Below, in pieces: positions 1 through 11,312 of a stretch of DNA of 64,000 bases (the first letter of the stretch is position 1; every line of letters starts with the position of its first letter). Source of the DNA: Rhynchonema sp. JSB1_4. Lineage: Eukaryota > Nematoda > Chromadorea > Monhysterida > Xyalidae. The stretch is from assembly GCA_030248065.1 (NCBI GenBank), contig JASAMV010000684.1:62001-126000 (forward strand), given 5' to 3'. The translations under genes and the position numbers were made by a program. The notes beneath the pieces were generated by a model. That model did not search any database and had not been told where the DNA came from. It was given only the letters and a program-made list of their open reading frames with translations.

Positions 1-738
1 GCCGAGTTTGGATCTGCCGCTTTGGGGAAAACCGTTCTGATGCTGGTTCGGCAAGTTATCCTTTACGCTGTGTTGTTGTTCTGCATTGACGCTGCGGTAT
101 ATGATGTACGAGGAAAGCAAGCACCTACAAGCACCTGATCATGTCCGTGCCACACTACAATACAACAAAACAAAACAGAACAGAGCAACTGATGAACAAC
201 AGAACAAAACTATCATGCTCATGATTGTCGCCATCTTGTCGTTCTTATTCTCTGAACTGAAAGAATAATGATTCATTCTCAGGATATAACTATTAACAAC
301 ATTTCTGAATAATTAACAAAAGATTTTTTGTTCAAACGCATCAAAGCAAGAAAGCGCAAAAAAAGAGCGAAACGCTCGGGCGCGAACGAAAGCGCGCGGC
401 AAAGAGCGAAAGCGCGAAATCGCGCTTCGCGCTTGGCGCGAAGAGGGAGCGAAGGCAAATTTCAATTTCGCGCCTGGGCGCGAAGAGCGAGCGAAGGAAA
501 AAATTTGGGAGCGAGCCCATCACTACCTGAAGCTTTTGTAAAGTGCTGCTGTATGACATTGTATCGACTGGAATGAATTCGCCATTTCCTCTCTTTTTTA
601 CCTCTCCTGAGCGCAGGGTTTCCGACATTTATCGCCAGCGATTCACTCACACGAGCTATCAAATTTCAACTCAAAATTTTCACAGCATACAGACAAAGTC
701 ATTGAATTTTGAACCATCAGCCAGCTGCCTATATCATC
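1..738. other. 5' flank of the first receptor gene, no certain gene
   Basis: No gene can be supported here. Bases 1-60 read open on the minus strand and could be part of an exon that starts outside the window, but nothing is recognisable. Bases 330-515 are a simple array of AGCGAA and GCGCGAA units. From about 610 onward the sequence is related to the region just before the second receptor gene (about 15420-15529), so the duplicated block begins near 610. An AG at 719-720, 18 bases before the start codon at 739, is a candidate splice or trans-splice acceptor and is conserved in the second copy. Confidence 0.5.
330..515. repeat. AGCGAA/GCGCGAA simple array
   Basis: Degenerate repeats of GAGCGAAGG, AGCGAAAGCGCG and GGCGCGAAGAG on a purine-rich strand, with a short inverted part near 420-445 (CGCGCTTCGCGCTTGGCGCG). 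It lies upstream of the first receptor gene. It resembles the phrase arrays at the ends of other elements in this window, but no terminal repeats were identified. Confidence 0.6.
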
Positions 739-3393
739 ATGCAACCCGACCAGAGTGCAATTTTATCAATTCTCTTACTGATCACCAGGCCCTATTTGTG
801 CGATGCCATCCGTTGCGTACGCACATCCACTTTGACGTGCAACGGAGCTAACGGACGGTGCACGAAACCACAGAAGACAACGACCGACAACTGCAAAGCT
901 TGCTATCAGGTTATGAAAACGTTTGCCCGATTATAGTCTTGAAATTCCGAGCGGTTTGTACCACACTGCTGTGTAAGGTTCCGAATGACTAAATCAGAGG
1001 CCTTTATGGTAACAGCTTTGCGCAGCGTAAAGCAGACGGGGCACGGACATAACAGCGGGGGCCAAAACAGCTGGGGATAAAGCAAACTCGATGTGTCGTA
1101 CGGGGCTTAATTTATACCTGCCTTTCGACACTGTCTGATTGTCCAATTGACATTTGGGTACACAGTTTGTTCTTTCATTCAATTCCCCCTTTATCAATCA
1201 GGATATCAAGTCCAACATGTCGATTCTGAGCGACTGCCTCTCCGATGACGTGGCAACGAAGATCGTGCCTCATTTGGACTGCACCGGTGTCTACAAATGT
1301 CATCCTCCTCCGCCGAACCAAGCGGAGGATCGTATCTGCTGCTGTGCCGATCCGTTGTGCAACGACAAAGTGGTCAATGGAAGTGATCAGGTTTTGTAGC
1401 CAATTTCTTTCATGATGTGTGTAGCTTGACACAACATGACCAAGTTTGAGAACTCGCAAAGAAAACATCCAAATCGAGCTGACCAATTTCTAGCTGTGTC
1501 AGGTTCCCGACAGCCCCAATGTTCTGCGATGTGTTGAATCAACCGATCTGAACAAGAAGCACTCGGCGCAGCAGTTCACGATTTCCAACCCCGCCACCCA
1601 TGCCTGCCACAACGTCAGCTGATGTTGATATATGTACTTCAATGCCCTGAATGCCGTCACATTGAGTATTCATCAATTTACTCTATTGTCAGGTGCACAT
1701 CAAAGACAAGCGGAGTGCCACGGTAATGCCGCTTTCAAAGCTGCGTCAACGGGGCGTATCCCACTGCAACAACCATCGCAATTGCTGCAAACGTGTGGGC
1801 ACAAACAAGCACGGTGATGTTTCAATCGAATGTTGCTGCTCCACCGACTACTGCAACAACATCACCACGGCCGTCGTGATGCCTGCGTCCATTCCGCCGT
1901 GCGAGCACAAGCCAGGTTTTGGGGGTATTACAATCATGTCGTCAAAGCAAATCTTTGTCTCGACCTCAACTCAGACCGGACACTGTAATGTCGTCAAACT
2001 TCGCTCGTCACCTGCGCTATATGGTTAGCGCATTTTGCCGCTGACGTCATACTTATACATTTCACGCGCTGATTTGGGATTTAGTGCCGTCGCGCGGCAC
2101 CAAAAGCACGCTTTTCATATTACACATGTCCTGGGGGCACTTTCTATTTCAATTGTAACGAGTTACAAATTGTACAGTTGATTTTTGAATTGGTCATATC
2201 ATTCGATATCGTTGTTTCTGTTTTTTCGACCAGCGTAAAAGTTGTTCACAATGCACATGGGAGCAACTTTCACGCTGGTCGAACTAACACAAACAATGAG
2301 ATCGAAAAATATGATAAAACCAAAAACTTACAAATTGTAAGTTTTTAGAATTGTACGAAATAGAAAGTGCCCCCTGGCCGAAGTTGACGGCCAGAGTCGA
2401 CGGTTTGAGGTGACGACGAAATTGTTACATAAGTCAGGCTGGGCACTTTGAACTGAGTCAAACTCGGTGATTATTTTTTTTGCATTCCCACTAAACAAAA
2501 CATTCGATTATGCTTTGCGATTGGGTTCATTGGCTGATATTTTCGAAACGGTGTAAAGGTCAGTTGGGTGTAAAGGCCGGTGGGAAGCTCGGTGTGAGAA
2601 AGTTCAGTGTAAGCTCGGTGTAAGGGCGAACTTAAGTTAAATCCGGAATCCAGAATCCGGAAATAATTTGCATGCAAAAATGCAAAACATTTCTAGGTTC
2701 CGGAAATATTTCCGGAAAACGCAAGAATTTACATGCAAAAATAATGCGTTTTCCGGAAATAATTGTGAGAAAGTTCAGTGTAAGCTCGGCGTAAGCTTGA
2801 AACATTGCACGCTGAGCAAGCAGCAGACGCGCGTTTCTAAACGAAAGGGTCAACTTTGACGGTTTGCTGTGCAAGTGTAAATCGTTTGTTTGCAATATTG
2901 TTTATATAGGCTGGTTGCACAAGCGTTTTTTAAACGATATGTATGAATTTCGTAACCTTTCATTCAGCCGTTTTGATTTAGTGCTGCGATCAGCTAGACG
3001 TCAAAATTTTTGGCACCGCCGTCAATGAATGTTCAATTTATCAACAGCCTTGCGGCGAAATGTTAGGTAACTTACAAATATTCCTTTAAAACGTTTGTGC
3101 AACCAGCTTAAATGAACCAGATTGCAAACAAACGATTTACTCTTGCACAGCAAACTGTCAAAGTTGACCTTTCGTTTGAAACGCGCGTCCACTGCTTGCT
3201 CAGCGTGCAATGTTTCAAGCTTACACCGAGCTTACGCTGAACTTTCTCACACCGAGCTTTCCACCGACCTTTACACCCAACTGACCTTTACCGTTTCGAA
3301 AATGCCACCCATACTGCTTTCTGATTGCAATGAAACGATAAAGCAGACCATCTTCAACTTTTATTCGCCATATTTACGACCAGCACAAACAGT

Positions 3394-3457
<64 letters not shown>

Positions 3458-6053
3458 CTTCAGCATCGGGCAGCGCCATCAACTGGACGCCGTATGTGCC
3501 GTACGTCATAGCAATGATGATCGTGTTAGCGTGCGCTGCGATCGTGATCCTCATATTATTGTTTTGCTATATTCGCAAGGTGCACAGGGACATCACCGAA
3601 ATACTTAACGATGCCAATCCGATGAGGTCTACCCGCCTTCCCATTGTGACTCTTTTTATGGTAGAACCCTCCACGTGCAGTGGCTATATGTTTTTCAGCG
3701 CCAAGCATATATTTTGATCACCCAATCAGCCATTATAATCTCATGCCTGGCACCTATGTATGTAAGTGGATATTCTTGATATATAGTGACTGAAAATGGG
3801 TGGAATTCACAAAACAGCGTCAACCTCACCGTCAAACTCAAAGTCAATGTTCACCGTCCAAACTCAAAGTCACGTGTAAAATGACGGTGAACTTTCACGA
3901 ACTCTCACCGTCAAGTTCAACGCCAGGCTTGCGATGGGAATGGAAAAAACTGTCGACCAACCAATCATCAACGCATGTACGAAGGCAATTCGGTTACTCT
4001 CGCGGCATCTGAACGTAACACGGACTCGGCACGACTATTTTATTTATCAGTGTTTGTCGGTAGTATAAATATCACGCTGACGTGGTGCCGACACTGCGTG
4101 GACTGTCACAGAATACTAAATTTCACGTTGCAAACATCGATGATGATGATTCAAATGACGATAGGAAACGATTTCCGTTTATGTACAGCAGCTGGTAAAG
4201 TTCTAATCAAAGGTGTGACGTAACGGAGAATGCCAAATATGCTCCCCCAATAAGCCACCACTGGAAATAAATTAGAAAATTAGAAAGTTTTTCCGAATAA
4301 GCGCGCCGCATCTGCAGACATTTTCATTCGTCACATGCTAATACAGAGTGCGGGCTTATTTGGGTAATTAACTTTAACTTCAGATTCGAAGTGAATCCTA
4401 AAATAATCCCCCAGGGAATATACTTGGCGTTATTCGGTACCTGTGTTCTCCAAATATAGCACCTGTGAATGATGCTGTCGAGAGACTCAATGAAATAAAG
4501 TGTTGTTCCGTTCATGATCCTGCGCCAGTATACGTACGCTTGTATGTACACGTGGTGCCTATTAGCTTCCAAACGTTCTCCATAATCGTTTCACAGATTG
4601 CTACAATAAAGAAAACTATGGTGCCGAAGAGGCATGCACTAACTTATCATTTAAAAAACTGCCATCAACTTCTTTATGAGTCATTTTGGCGGTCAGACTA
4701 AGCGCCGCAGGCGCGATTTTGGAAAATTTGACCCAACTCAGAAAAAATTCTCAAAAATTTATGCCTCAAAAAGGTAATTTTTGGAAGAATTAGGCCATTT
4801 TATTTTTCCGAAAAACTCGTGTTTTTAATTTAAAAAACAGAATATGACTCATCAAAAAAAATTTTTTTAATTCACCACTGTTTTTTTAACAACCCTGCTA
4901 CAGCTGTGCAGCACAGCACTGTGTTGCAGTAAAACATTGTTGTGTGCCAGTGCGAGCGAAACGTTCAGCTTGACTTTGAAGTTCACGGTGAGCTTGACGG
5001 TGAGCTTGACGTTGGTTTGTGAATTCCACCCAATGATGGATCCCGATCAACTCACAATAAAGAGTGTGTGAACTGCTGTGCACACTTCTTCACCAATGTG
5101 AATTGCGCCGCGCTGCTTTTTTCGCCGCTCGTTTCGACTGATGGCATGTGGTCAAATCAGATCTTTAACTAAAGTCGCCAAGTCAAGGCAGTCTAGAATG
5201 AGCAGCGCGAGAAGCAATACATGGCACGCGGCGTCACTTGACGATCACAGTTCACGACTTGAATATGAGCGCTCGGTTTTCTTCGATGTGTTTCCGGAGA
5301 CGGGTGATCTCCACACCGGTGCGCAGTGCACCTTGTGTGTGTGTGTGTGTGCGAATCGTGACACGACGCCAAGCTGGTCTGATGCTTGCGCGCAGAACAC
5401 TGCTTGAGTGGACAACTATAGAATATTGACCACTTGAGTTAACAATCGTTAAGGCCTAACTATACTTCGTTCTCTCAGAGAACAAAGAACAAATTCTCGC
5501 GCGCTGATTGGCTGTTGAACATACGTGGACCAATCAGCACGCGAGAATTTGTTCTTTGTTCTCTGAGAGAACGAAGTATAGTTAGGCCTTTACAGTGGCG
5601 TCAAAGATGAAAGCGCGTCGACCACAAGCAAGACGACCACTTCCAATATATCGATCGATTACCAAACCCCGCCGGTGAACAAGAAGCAGCCGCAAACATC
5701 GCAAATGGAAAGTGTCAGCACGGGCATTACGTTGGACGCCGGGCCGGAGCACACCGTCAAGACGTTAGCGCCCAGAGCGATATGGTTGGTCTCAGCAGAT
5801 TGTCATACATAGTCCATCTTGCAGTCAACTGATCGAGCAATTGGCGAAGGAAAAGGTGCGCGAACACAAACAAAACGAGGCGGCGGCGGTCAAACCGAAA
5901 TTATCAGCCGTGAAAAAGGGCAATGAGAAGATAAAGAAAGCTGACGCAAACCAGAGGAAGATCCAGCCGATCGAAGTCAAGAAGATTGAAACGCAGGAAT
6001 CCACTTCTTCGTCTGAATCGGAATCAAAAGGGTCCGAATCAAAGGAAGCGTAA
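739..6053 (+). CDS. Type I membrane protein with two Ly6/ET-like cysteine-rich domains, copy 1
   Basis: Proposed exons: 739-909, 1202-1390, 1503-1613, 1693-1915, a membrane exon ending at 3626, 5596-5763 and 5825-6053. The protein starts with a signal peptide (hydrophobic SILSILLLITRPYLC). The first cysteine-rich module ends CCCADPLCND and the second ends CCCSTDYCNN, the pattern of Ly6/uPAR, activin-receptor and nematode ET modules. A membrane helix (VIAMMIVLACAAIVILILLF) follows, then a cytoplasmic tail rich in Lys, Glu and Ser ending SESKGSESKEA. All junctions keep phase except into the membrane exon. Its start is unclear because the usual AG acceptors at 3383 and 3392, beside an AAC microsatellite, do not match the phase-1 donor at 1915. 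The protein is presumably on the cell surface; the ligand is unknown. It is paralogous to the gene at 15530. Confidence 0.7.
2128..2392. repeat. Foldback element with an inner palindrome
   Basis: The outer inverted repeat is GGGGGCACTTTCTATTTC near 2130 and its complement ending near 2385, with a second inner pair around TTACAAATTGTA. At 2228-2290 is a nearly perfect palindrome, TTCGACCAGCGTAAAAGTTG and its complement. A related solo palindrome lies at 39645-39698. The element is in the fourth intron of the first receptor gene. Confidence 0.7.
2535..3312. mobile_element. Foldback element, phrase AGCTCGGTGTAAG
   Basis: The ends read ATTTTCGAAACGGTGTAAAG and its complement (3283-3304), each followed by several copies of GTGTAAAGG and AGCTCGGTGTAAG. 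The inner arms pair over hundreds of bases (GCAAACAAACGATTTAC near 3125 against its complement near 2885). Shorter relatives lie at 22150-22352 and, nested, at 44446-44670. At 2622-2765 it contains an insertion of the TTCCGGAAATA family also found at 24455. It lies in an intron of the first receptor gene. Confidence 0.75.
3393..3458 (+). repeat. AAC trinucleotide microsatellite
   Basis: About 21 uninterrupted AAC units. In the frame that leads into the membrane helix of the first receptor gene they encode an asparagine run followed by TSASGSAINWTP. The second gene copy has no such run at this place, so the repeat either lies in a juxtamembrane stalk that expanded in copy 1 or sits just upstream of the true exon start. 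Confidence 0.85.
3796..5034. mobile_element. Foldback element, phrase CACCGTCAA
   Basis: The terminal inverted repeats are TGGGTGGAATTCACAAAAC at the left and GTTTGTGAATTCCACCCA at the right. Next to them are arrays of CACCGTCAA / TTGACGGTGAG, about five on the left and three on the right. The body contains remnants with CAATAAGCC and CGGGCTTATTTGG, related to the element around the second gene's membrane exon. No transposase is visible. It lies in the fifth intron of the first receptor gene. Confidence 0.7.
5451..5590. mobile_element. Palindromic MITE, AAGGCCTAACTATACTTCG family
   Basis: A 140-bp near-perfect palindrome. Its arms read AAGGCCTAACTATACTTCG, then TTCTCTCAGAGAACAAAG and CTCGCGCGCTGATTGG, with a short loop around 5516. 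The right end stops five bases before the acceptor of exon 6 of the first receptor gene (exon starts at 5596), so the element lies immediately against a coding exon. A diverged relative is at 40816-40950, and half an arm is at 37660-37730. Confidence 0.85.
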
Positions 6054-6426
6054 AAATCTCGATGTTTACCTGCTTTGCTATTGTCTTGAGCTACTGATGT
6101 TTGACATTGGAAAATCATTTTAATTATTTGTATGTAGATGTGATATTACGTTAACTATCACTGCAGTATGCAGCATGCGATGCACTTTTCTCTGCCACGG
6201 GTGATTTTTAAATTGAACGTTGCCTTCAAGTGAGTATAAACAACACTGATGTGAACAACATGAGAGACGGTTCACTTTAGTTCGCGTATGGCCTGAAAGA
6301 CAGAAATATACGTCACGTCAGGAATAAAGAGACCAGAAAGTACAGTAGTTCCTTCAAACACTATGCGTTCTGCATAGCACAATCCTTTGCGAGGTTGATA
6401 AACAAACTTCCCATGCACTGCTGCAA
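6054..6426. other. Conserved intergenic stretch between convergent exons
   Basis: No open frame of note. It lies between the stop of the first receptor gene and the minus-strand RS exon. It is recognisably similar to 19839-20111 in the second copy; for example both contain GCCTTCAAG followed by GAGTATAAACA, so the duplication covers non-coding DNA here. It probably holds the 3' untranslated ends of both convergent transcripts. The octamer TGAAACAT occurs just inside the neighbouring exon region in both copies. Confidence 0.55.
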
Positions 6427-6632
6427 TCAGACAAAACCATGTCGATGAAACATCACTCCAGCGCCAACCTTGATGATTTTCTGCTTCCCTGCGCGGAGAT
6501 CCGGAACCGGCACGCGTCTTGATTTTGCGGATCCACTGCGACTGCCGCTCTGGCGTCGACTTCGACTACGACTGTTGCTCTTGTCCGATCCATGGCTGCC
6601 ACTGGACTTGCGGCGTCGCGCGCGCGAATACC
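6427..6632 (-). pseudogene. RS-rich terminal exon, frameshifted copy
   Basis: This minus-strand exon starts after the acceptor CATACCCTGTCATAC (complement GACAG) in phase 1. It encodes RRRKSSGSHGSDKSNSRSRS and GSRSGSAKS, matching the exon at 20326-20112. After AKS it has one base fewer than that copy (23 against 24 bases before the shared CGGATCT). The rest is therefore read in another frame as RRVPVPDLRAGKQKIIKVGA and runs into sequence that is past the stop in the other copy. Either this is a degraded duplicate or the protein has acquired a new C-terminus. No upstream exon is certain; the next compatible ones are at 10625 and 14634. Confidence 0.55.
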
Positions 6633-6826
6633 CTGTCATACCCTAAGCACTTTGTGAACAACGATACCATTTTTGAAAAGTTGGCCTGACGCATAGCTCT
6701 AGCTTATTTAGGCAAGCATTGTGGGTGTTTGTGCTTCCAATGCAGCAAAAAATTGCCTCTGGCATTGAATGTGCTTTTTACAGCTCTTCCCATATTTGAT
6801 ACCGACACAATTTGTGAAACAATTTA

Positions 6827-8650
6827 GGCGGCCTTCACAATGCATGCGGGTTGCGGGTTGCGGGTTCGCCAGATCGCCCGCAAAATTATCCGCACTAGGT
6901 TTCACAATGAATGTGCGGGTTGCGGGCCAGAAGTTCTAATACAACCCCCCGAGTTCCTTCCCGCATGCGGTATTGTGAAACCAAAAAAATGCGGTTGCGG
7001 CGAAGAGGAGTTTAGGAAACGTCACAAAGCATAACATTCATGAGCTCTTCTTTGTCAATACTGACTTCGAAAAACATGTACTGGTACTATTCAGGTACTG
7101 GTCGCACAAAAAGTTTACAAAAACTGGTCAAATTTTTTTCCTGAATCGTGAAGCACGAAAGTGACAGGGCAGTGACGTTGCGTTGCGCGATCGCACACAA
7201 GGCATGCAGTCTACAAAATGTTTCAGACCCGCAGCAATGTATAGGCAATCCATCGGTTCATGGCACTTTTATACATAGCGCGCATGCAGCAGCACACGCC
7301 ATTTTCTAAACAAGATGTGCACTTTGGGCGAGTGCCATACTTTGATGGCCGACTTTTAAAATTACCTGGCTTTCATAAGCTGCTTGACATAACACATCTC
7401 TGCACATGCACTGTCGCAAAATTTGGGGATGTTTCAACGGATAGCTGCCGAAAGTAGATGCACTCATTGACGGCAGTAATTTATCGTGCAGCCTGTGTGT
7501 GGAGTGCCATGAGCTGGCGGATTGCCTATAGGTGCTCTTCTGGTTTATTTTCCGGTGAAAATGTTTTGTGAGAGTCACAAATAGCACAGCGGTTAAGAAT
7601 GACTGAATGTGAAAATCAGGAATGATTTGATGAATTCTTATGTGGTCATTGTGCGACCAATATCTACTATTGAGTTTTAGTATTGTGTACTGATTTTAAG
7701 ATGACCAACAAATACCGATTCATTGTCCTTTTCTGGAGCACGAGTTTCAAGTGGTGATAAAAATTTTCAAAACATGAGGAAGTATCAAACCTTGAAGCAA
7801 ATTTCGTCTGTGCATTTCCAACATTTACCGCTAACTAATAATAATACCGACATATACAATCCGCCAGCTCATGCACTCAACACGCACAGGCTCACGCTAC
7901 ATTACTGCCGTCAATGAATGCATCTATTCTCTCAGTTATCCGTTGAAACATCCCTAAAGTTTGCAACAGTGCAGAAAAATGTCATGTCAAGCAGCTAATT
8001 AAAACCGAGTAAATTATACAGCGGCCATCAAAGTATAACACTCGTTCAAAGTGTACATTTTGTTTAGAAAATGGCGTGTGCTGCTGGATGCGCGCTGTGT
8101 AAAAAAAGTGCCATGAGCCGATGGATTGCCTATACATATGTATAAACACGTGCACTCCGTTTTGGACACAATGGGATTGCAGATTCTCGTTGTTTTCAGT
8201 TGTTTGGAAAGCTGAGCATGAAAGTTTCTGAAGAAAGCTGTACAAATTTTGCATGCAAATTGTTTGCGCAAATAAAGATAAGCATGTTGTGCTTGACACA
8301 CTGTTCTTGGAATTCTGCAACATCGAAAACATATAGAGAGTCGAAAACCTGTGCTCCCTGAGCAATGGGTCAACAAAAATTAACCATCCGAGCATGCGCT
8401 GAGGACCCAAACCCGCAAAAAAATAGGATCAGTTCTAATCGAGAAAATGCGGGTTGCGGGTCGATTTGGCCCGCAACCCGCAATCCGCACGCTGCTATGT
8501 GAAGGACACTCTGCGTGCGGGGTGCGGGGCCGGGGCCGGCCCCCCAACCGCGACCCCAACCCGCATTTCTTGTGTCTTCACAATGCACAGTGCGGGTTGC
8601 GGGCCACATCGGCCCGCAACCCGCAACCCACATGCATTGTGAAGGCCGCC
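6827..8650. mobile_element. TTA-flanked foldback element, phrase TGCGGGTTGCGGG
   Basis: The terminal inverted repeats are GGCGGCCTTCACAATGCATG and its complement, directly bounded by TTA at 6824-6826 and 8651-8653, a three-base target duplication as in PIF/Harbinger-like elements. Each end carries copies of TGCGGGTTGCGGG. The long interior is itself an imperfect inverted repeat made of older insertions (left half about 7100-7660, right half about 7680-8390, with a shared CATTTTCTAAACAA part). No transposase frame was recognised. A 74-bp minimal relative is at 20832-20905. Confidence 0.75.
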
Positions 8651-9041
8651 TTACATACTGTTGCACATTACTGGGTTGATTTCGTTTCGGTGCACAGTTT
8701 CGTCTGGATATCCATAAATTTAATTATGACGATAACAAGGTTCAATGGTGAATTATAAACGTTACATTTCGTTTATTCGATGGCTTTAAAAAAATTTGTG
8801 AATAAAAACTATAGAAAGCGAACAGCGCAATACAGGAGCGACTAAACATAAACAAAGAAAAACATTCCAACAGTACTTGACCTTCAGCAATTAAAAATAC
8901 AAGAAATAATGAAAAATGTTGCCACTGATGCATGAGAGCAATGGTTAACTATTTTACACAGATTACGAAGCAATGTGTCGGTCTTCAAAGGCACAGTGCA
9001 AAAAAATGAATTTCTTCGCATTTTGGCCAATAGCCAAATAA

Positions 9042-10066
9042 AGGTGGAGTTATACTTGTCCTCATGTGGACAAATGGGTTTGAGGACATTTGTCTACACA
9101 AGAGGACATTTGGACAGTGTGGGTCGTGTAGACAACCCCCACTGTCCAAAAGTGTCTGTTTTGTCCACAAGCGAGCCCATATCAAAATTAAAGAAAGAGA
9201 AAAAGCACGATTTTGCTGCAATGGCTCTACGGTTAAAAATAAGCAAGCTACCAAATCAATTAAAGTTTCTGGATCACTCGAATCAGGAAACTGAATCTAG
9301 AATTTTTAAAAGTCAACGCACAATGAAAGCTGGTAAACTGAAAAAGAAATCTTTTGGGGGCCTGCCCCCCCCCGCAAGAAACGTCACTGCCCATCAACTC
9401 TTGTCAGTGTTGAGCATATTGCTTCAATTACATCCTGATAGAGTTGATGTGTTGTGCTAATTCTTGTCTTCGACCTCTCTAATTATTCCGTGGTTATGAT
9501 ATTCCGCTGGGGGCGTAGGACGCCACTGATCAATTTTACGTTGAAGTTGCGAGGAATTTGGGTCTTTTAAACCAAAATTAGTTATTTTCACCTCTTTTGG
9601 TTATGTCGGGCCTTTTTGGACAGGCCATCTCTGTCCGATCTTCCAAATCTCTAGCCCGGCCCGATTGAGACCTCTGGATGTGTCCCGATACCGCACCAAC
9701 CCCACGGGGTCAGGGTGGTGTGCTTTCATTTGTTTTTGTTTCACTTTTACGACTTGTGCGTGATTCAAGACTTGGTTTGGGCTCTGGCAATTCCAACAAG
9801 TTGATATAAACGCACAAAGTTGCGTGGAAGGCGAGAAATCACCATATTTCAATCAAAGTTGTCCACAAGCCAAAAGTTCAAATTTTTGAACTCTGATCAT
9901 GAGGACACTTTTGGACAGCTCGTGTGGACAAATGTCCGCATGAGATTGTCCACATAGTGAGTAATACTTGTCCTCATCCAAGTATAACTCATCAAGAGGA
10001 CAATTTGTCCAAAACTGTCTACAAGCGTGTCCACAAGACCCAGTATGGACAAGTATAACTCCACCT
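9042..10066. mobile_element. TAA-flanked foldback element, phrase TTGTCCACA
   Basis: Terminal inverted repeats AGGTGGAGTTATACTTGTCC and its complement are bounded on both sides by TAA (9039-9041 and 10067-10069). Many copies of GGACAAATG, TGTCCTCATG and TTGTCCACA fill roughly 150 bp at each end. The interior has a GC-rich stretch near 9600-9720, complementary to a sequence containing CCTGACCCCGTGGGGTTGG, and a weak minus-strand open frame (9852-9601) that I could not assign. Confidence 0.75.
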
Positions 10067-10461
10067 TAAGGTAGTCACACGTCTTCGCTTATTTTATAAC
10101 TATATAATAGTATATGTGCAATCAAAGTATTCAAACAAAGAAACTGATGTAAAAAATGAAATAAATTTTGTCAAGTTATGCCATTGATTTGCTTCGATAT
10201 TCGCTCAGCCTTTGGGGTCAATCTAAAATGTAAATTTGATACATCGTCTTTTGTGTCAACGTGCTGTTGCATTCTTACAACTTTACCGTTGAATCTATCT
10301 GTACTTGGACATATCATTTGCAGCGTTTGTATTTTTTTCAAACAATTCCGGAAACGCAAAAAGAAACGGCAGTGCAACGGCAAAAATGAAGTATAAGAAC
10401 ATAGCACTGGTGCTGAATTACCCACTCCTTCGTCTATGTGCGCTTGCCTTGTAAGTATATA
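10067..10461. other. Non-coding stretch
   Basis: AT-rich sequence next to the IQ-motif exon on its downstream side. Short open frames exist on both strands (for example minus 10425-10171), but none shows a recognisable domain or splice-consistent neighbours. It would hold the 3' untranslated region of the minus-strand IQ exon. Confidence 0.4.
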
Positions 10462-10625
10462 TCATTTGCCAGCTCTGCTCCTCAGATAGTCCTGACGTTG
10501 CTTGAATCCCCTGAAGTTGGATTGTATCTTGATGGCTGCCTGCTCTTCATCTTCATTGTAGTCACGGATGGTGGACTGCGACTGACGAGTGCCGGCCGAC
10601 CGGTGCCCACCACGGCGAGTGGATG
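10462..10625 (-). CDS. Partial: terminal exon with an IQ calmodulin-binding motif
   Basis: On the minus strand a CACTTTGCAG acceptor precedes 10625. The exon opens in phase 1 with ASTRRGGHRSAG and ends RDYLRSRAGK-stop region at 10462. It encodes QAAIKIQSNFRGFKQRQ, which fits the IQ motif consensus (IQxxxRGxxxR) that binds calmodulin or myosin light chains. Its beginning (ASTR) and phase equal those of the RS exon at 14634, so it looks like an alternative last exon for the same minus-strand RS gene. No upstream exon joins it uniquely. Calmodulin binding is an inference from the motif. Confidence 0.5.
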
Positions 10626-10829
10626 CTGCAAAGTGTGTGGGTGGCGAAATTGGGTGCCACGGCACTGACCAACACACTGCAAACATTGGCTGCAGAGTGG
10701 AATGCACTAACTAGGAATGTATATGTGCACATTTTTGCTTTATTGAGAGCCCCACTGTAAGCAACAGAAAAATCGTGAAATCTAAAGTAATGAACGACAC
10801 TCTCTTGGGTTTGTGTGTGCAGTTGTGAA

Positions 10830-11312
10830 CAGGGTTGGGCAAAAAAAACGTTTTTTTCAAAAAATCGTTTTTTAAAAAAAAACGTTTTTTTTAAAAAACG
10901 CCCAGATGACCAAAATATGCCCCCAAAAAAATTGGAAAACGCTCATGTTGGGAAGAAAACGTGGTTAAATGAAGTCATTCTATGTGTTCTGAGGCAAAAT
11001 AAACAGGTTTCATTCACCCTTTTCTAGCGAGTTGCTAAGATCCCATATCAGACCCGCATCGTGGGACCAACTTTGGCCGGGGTCATCACTGAAAGTCAAA
11101 CTCCGTATATCGACGTATCTCAACAAAGTAAAAAGTGGTCGAAAATTTTTTGAAAAAAATGGGACAAAAAATTAATAACCGAAAACCCCTGAAAAATCAG
11201 TGAAAATCAAGGAAATTCAGGATTTAAAAAAAACGAAACACGACCCAGGCGTTTTTTTAAAAACACGTGGTTTTTTAAGAAAAAACGCCGTCGTTTTTTT
11301 TGCCGAACCCTG
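10830..11312. mobile_element. hAT-like non-autonomous element, perfect 8-bp duplication
   Basis: Terminal inverted repeats CAGGGTTGGGCAAAAAAAACG and its complement. The flanks are GTTGTGAA at 10822-10829 and again at 11313-11320, a perfect 8-bp target duplication. Runs of A and T with CGTTTTTT/AAAAAACG units occupy both ends. The centre has no long open frame. Same family as 52306-53025 and 56632-57631. Confidence 0.9.

Noticed and set aside
1175..1486. Minus-strand open frame of 103 codons opposite the cysteine-rich exon
   Set aside because: The plus strand has conserved cysteine motifs, matching splice sites and a paralog; the minus frame is a shadow, repeated at 15952-16275 for the same reason.
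3354..3554. Minus-strand open frame with a long leucine/valine run
   Set aside because: It is only the antisense reading of the AAC microsatellite and the membrane exon.
6427..6639. A short RS-protein gene complete in one exon
   Set aside because: The apparent start MTGYSRAR lies on a splice acceptor (GACAG) at the place where the duplicate exon also begins with an acceptor, and the frame is shifted against the duplicate.
9601..9852. Minus-strand open frame of 83 codons
   Set aside because: It lies inside a TAA-flanked foldback element, has no recognisable domain and no splice partners.
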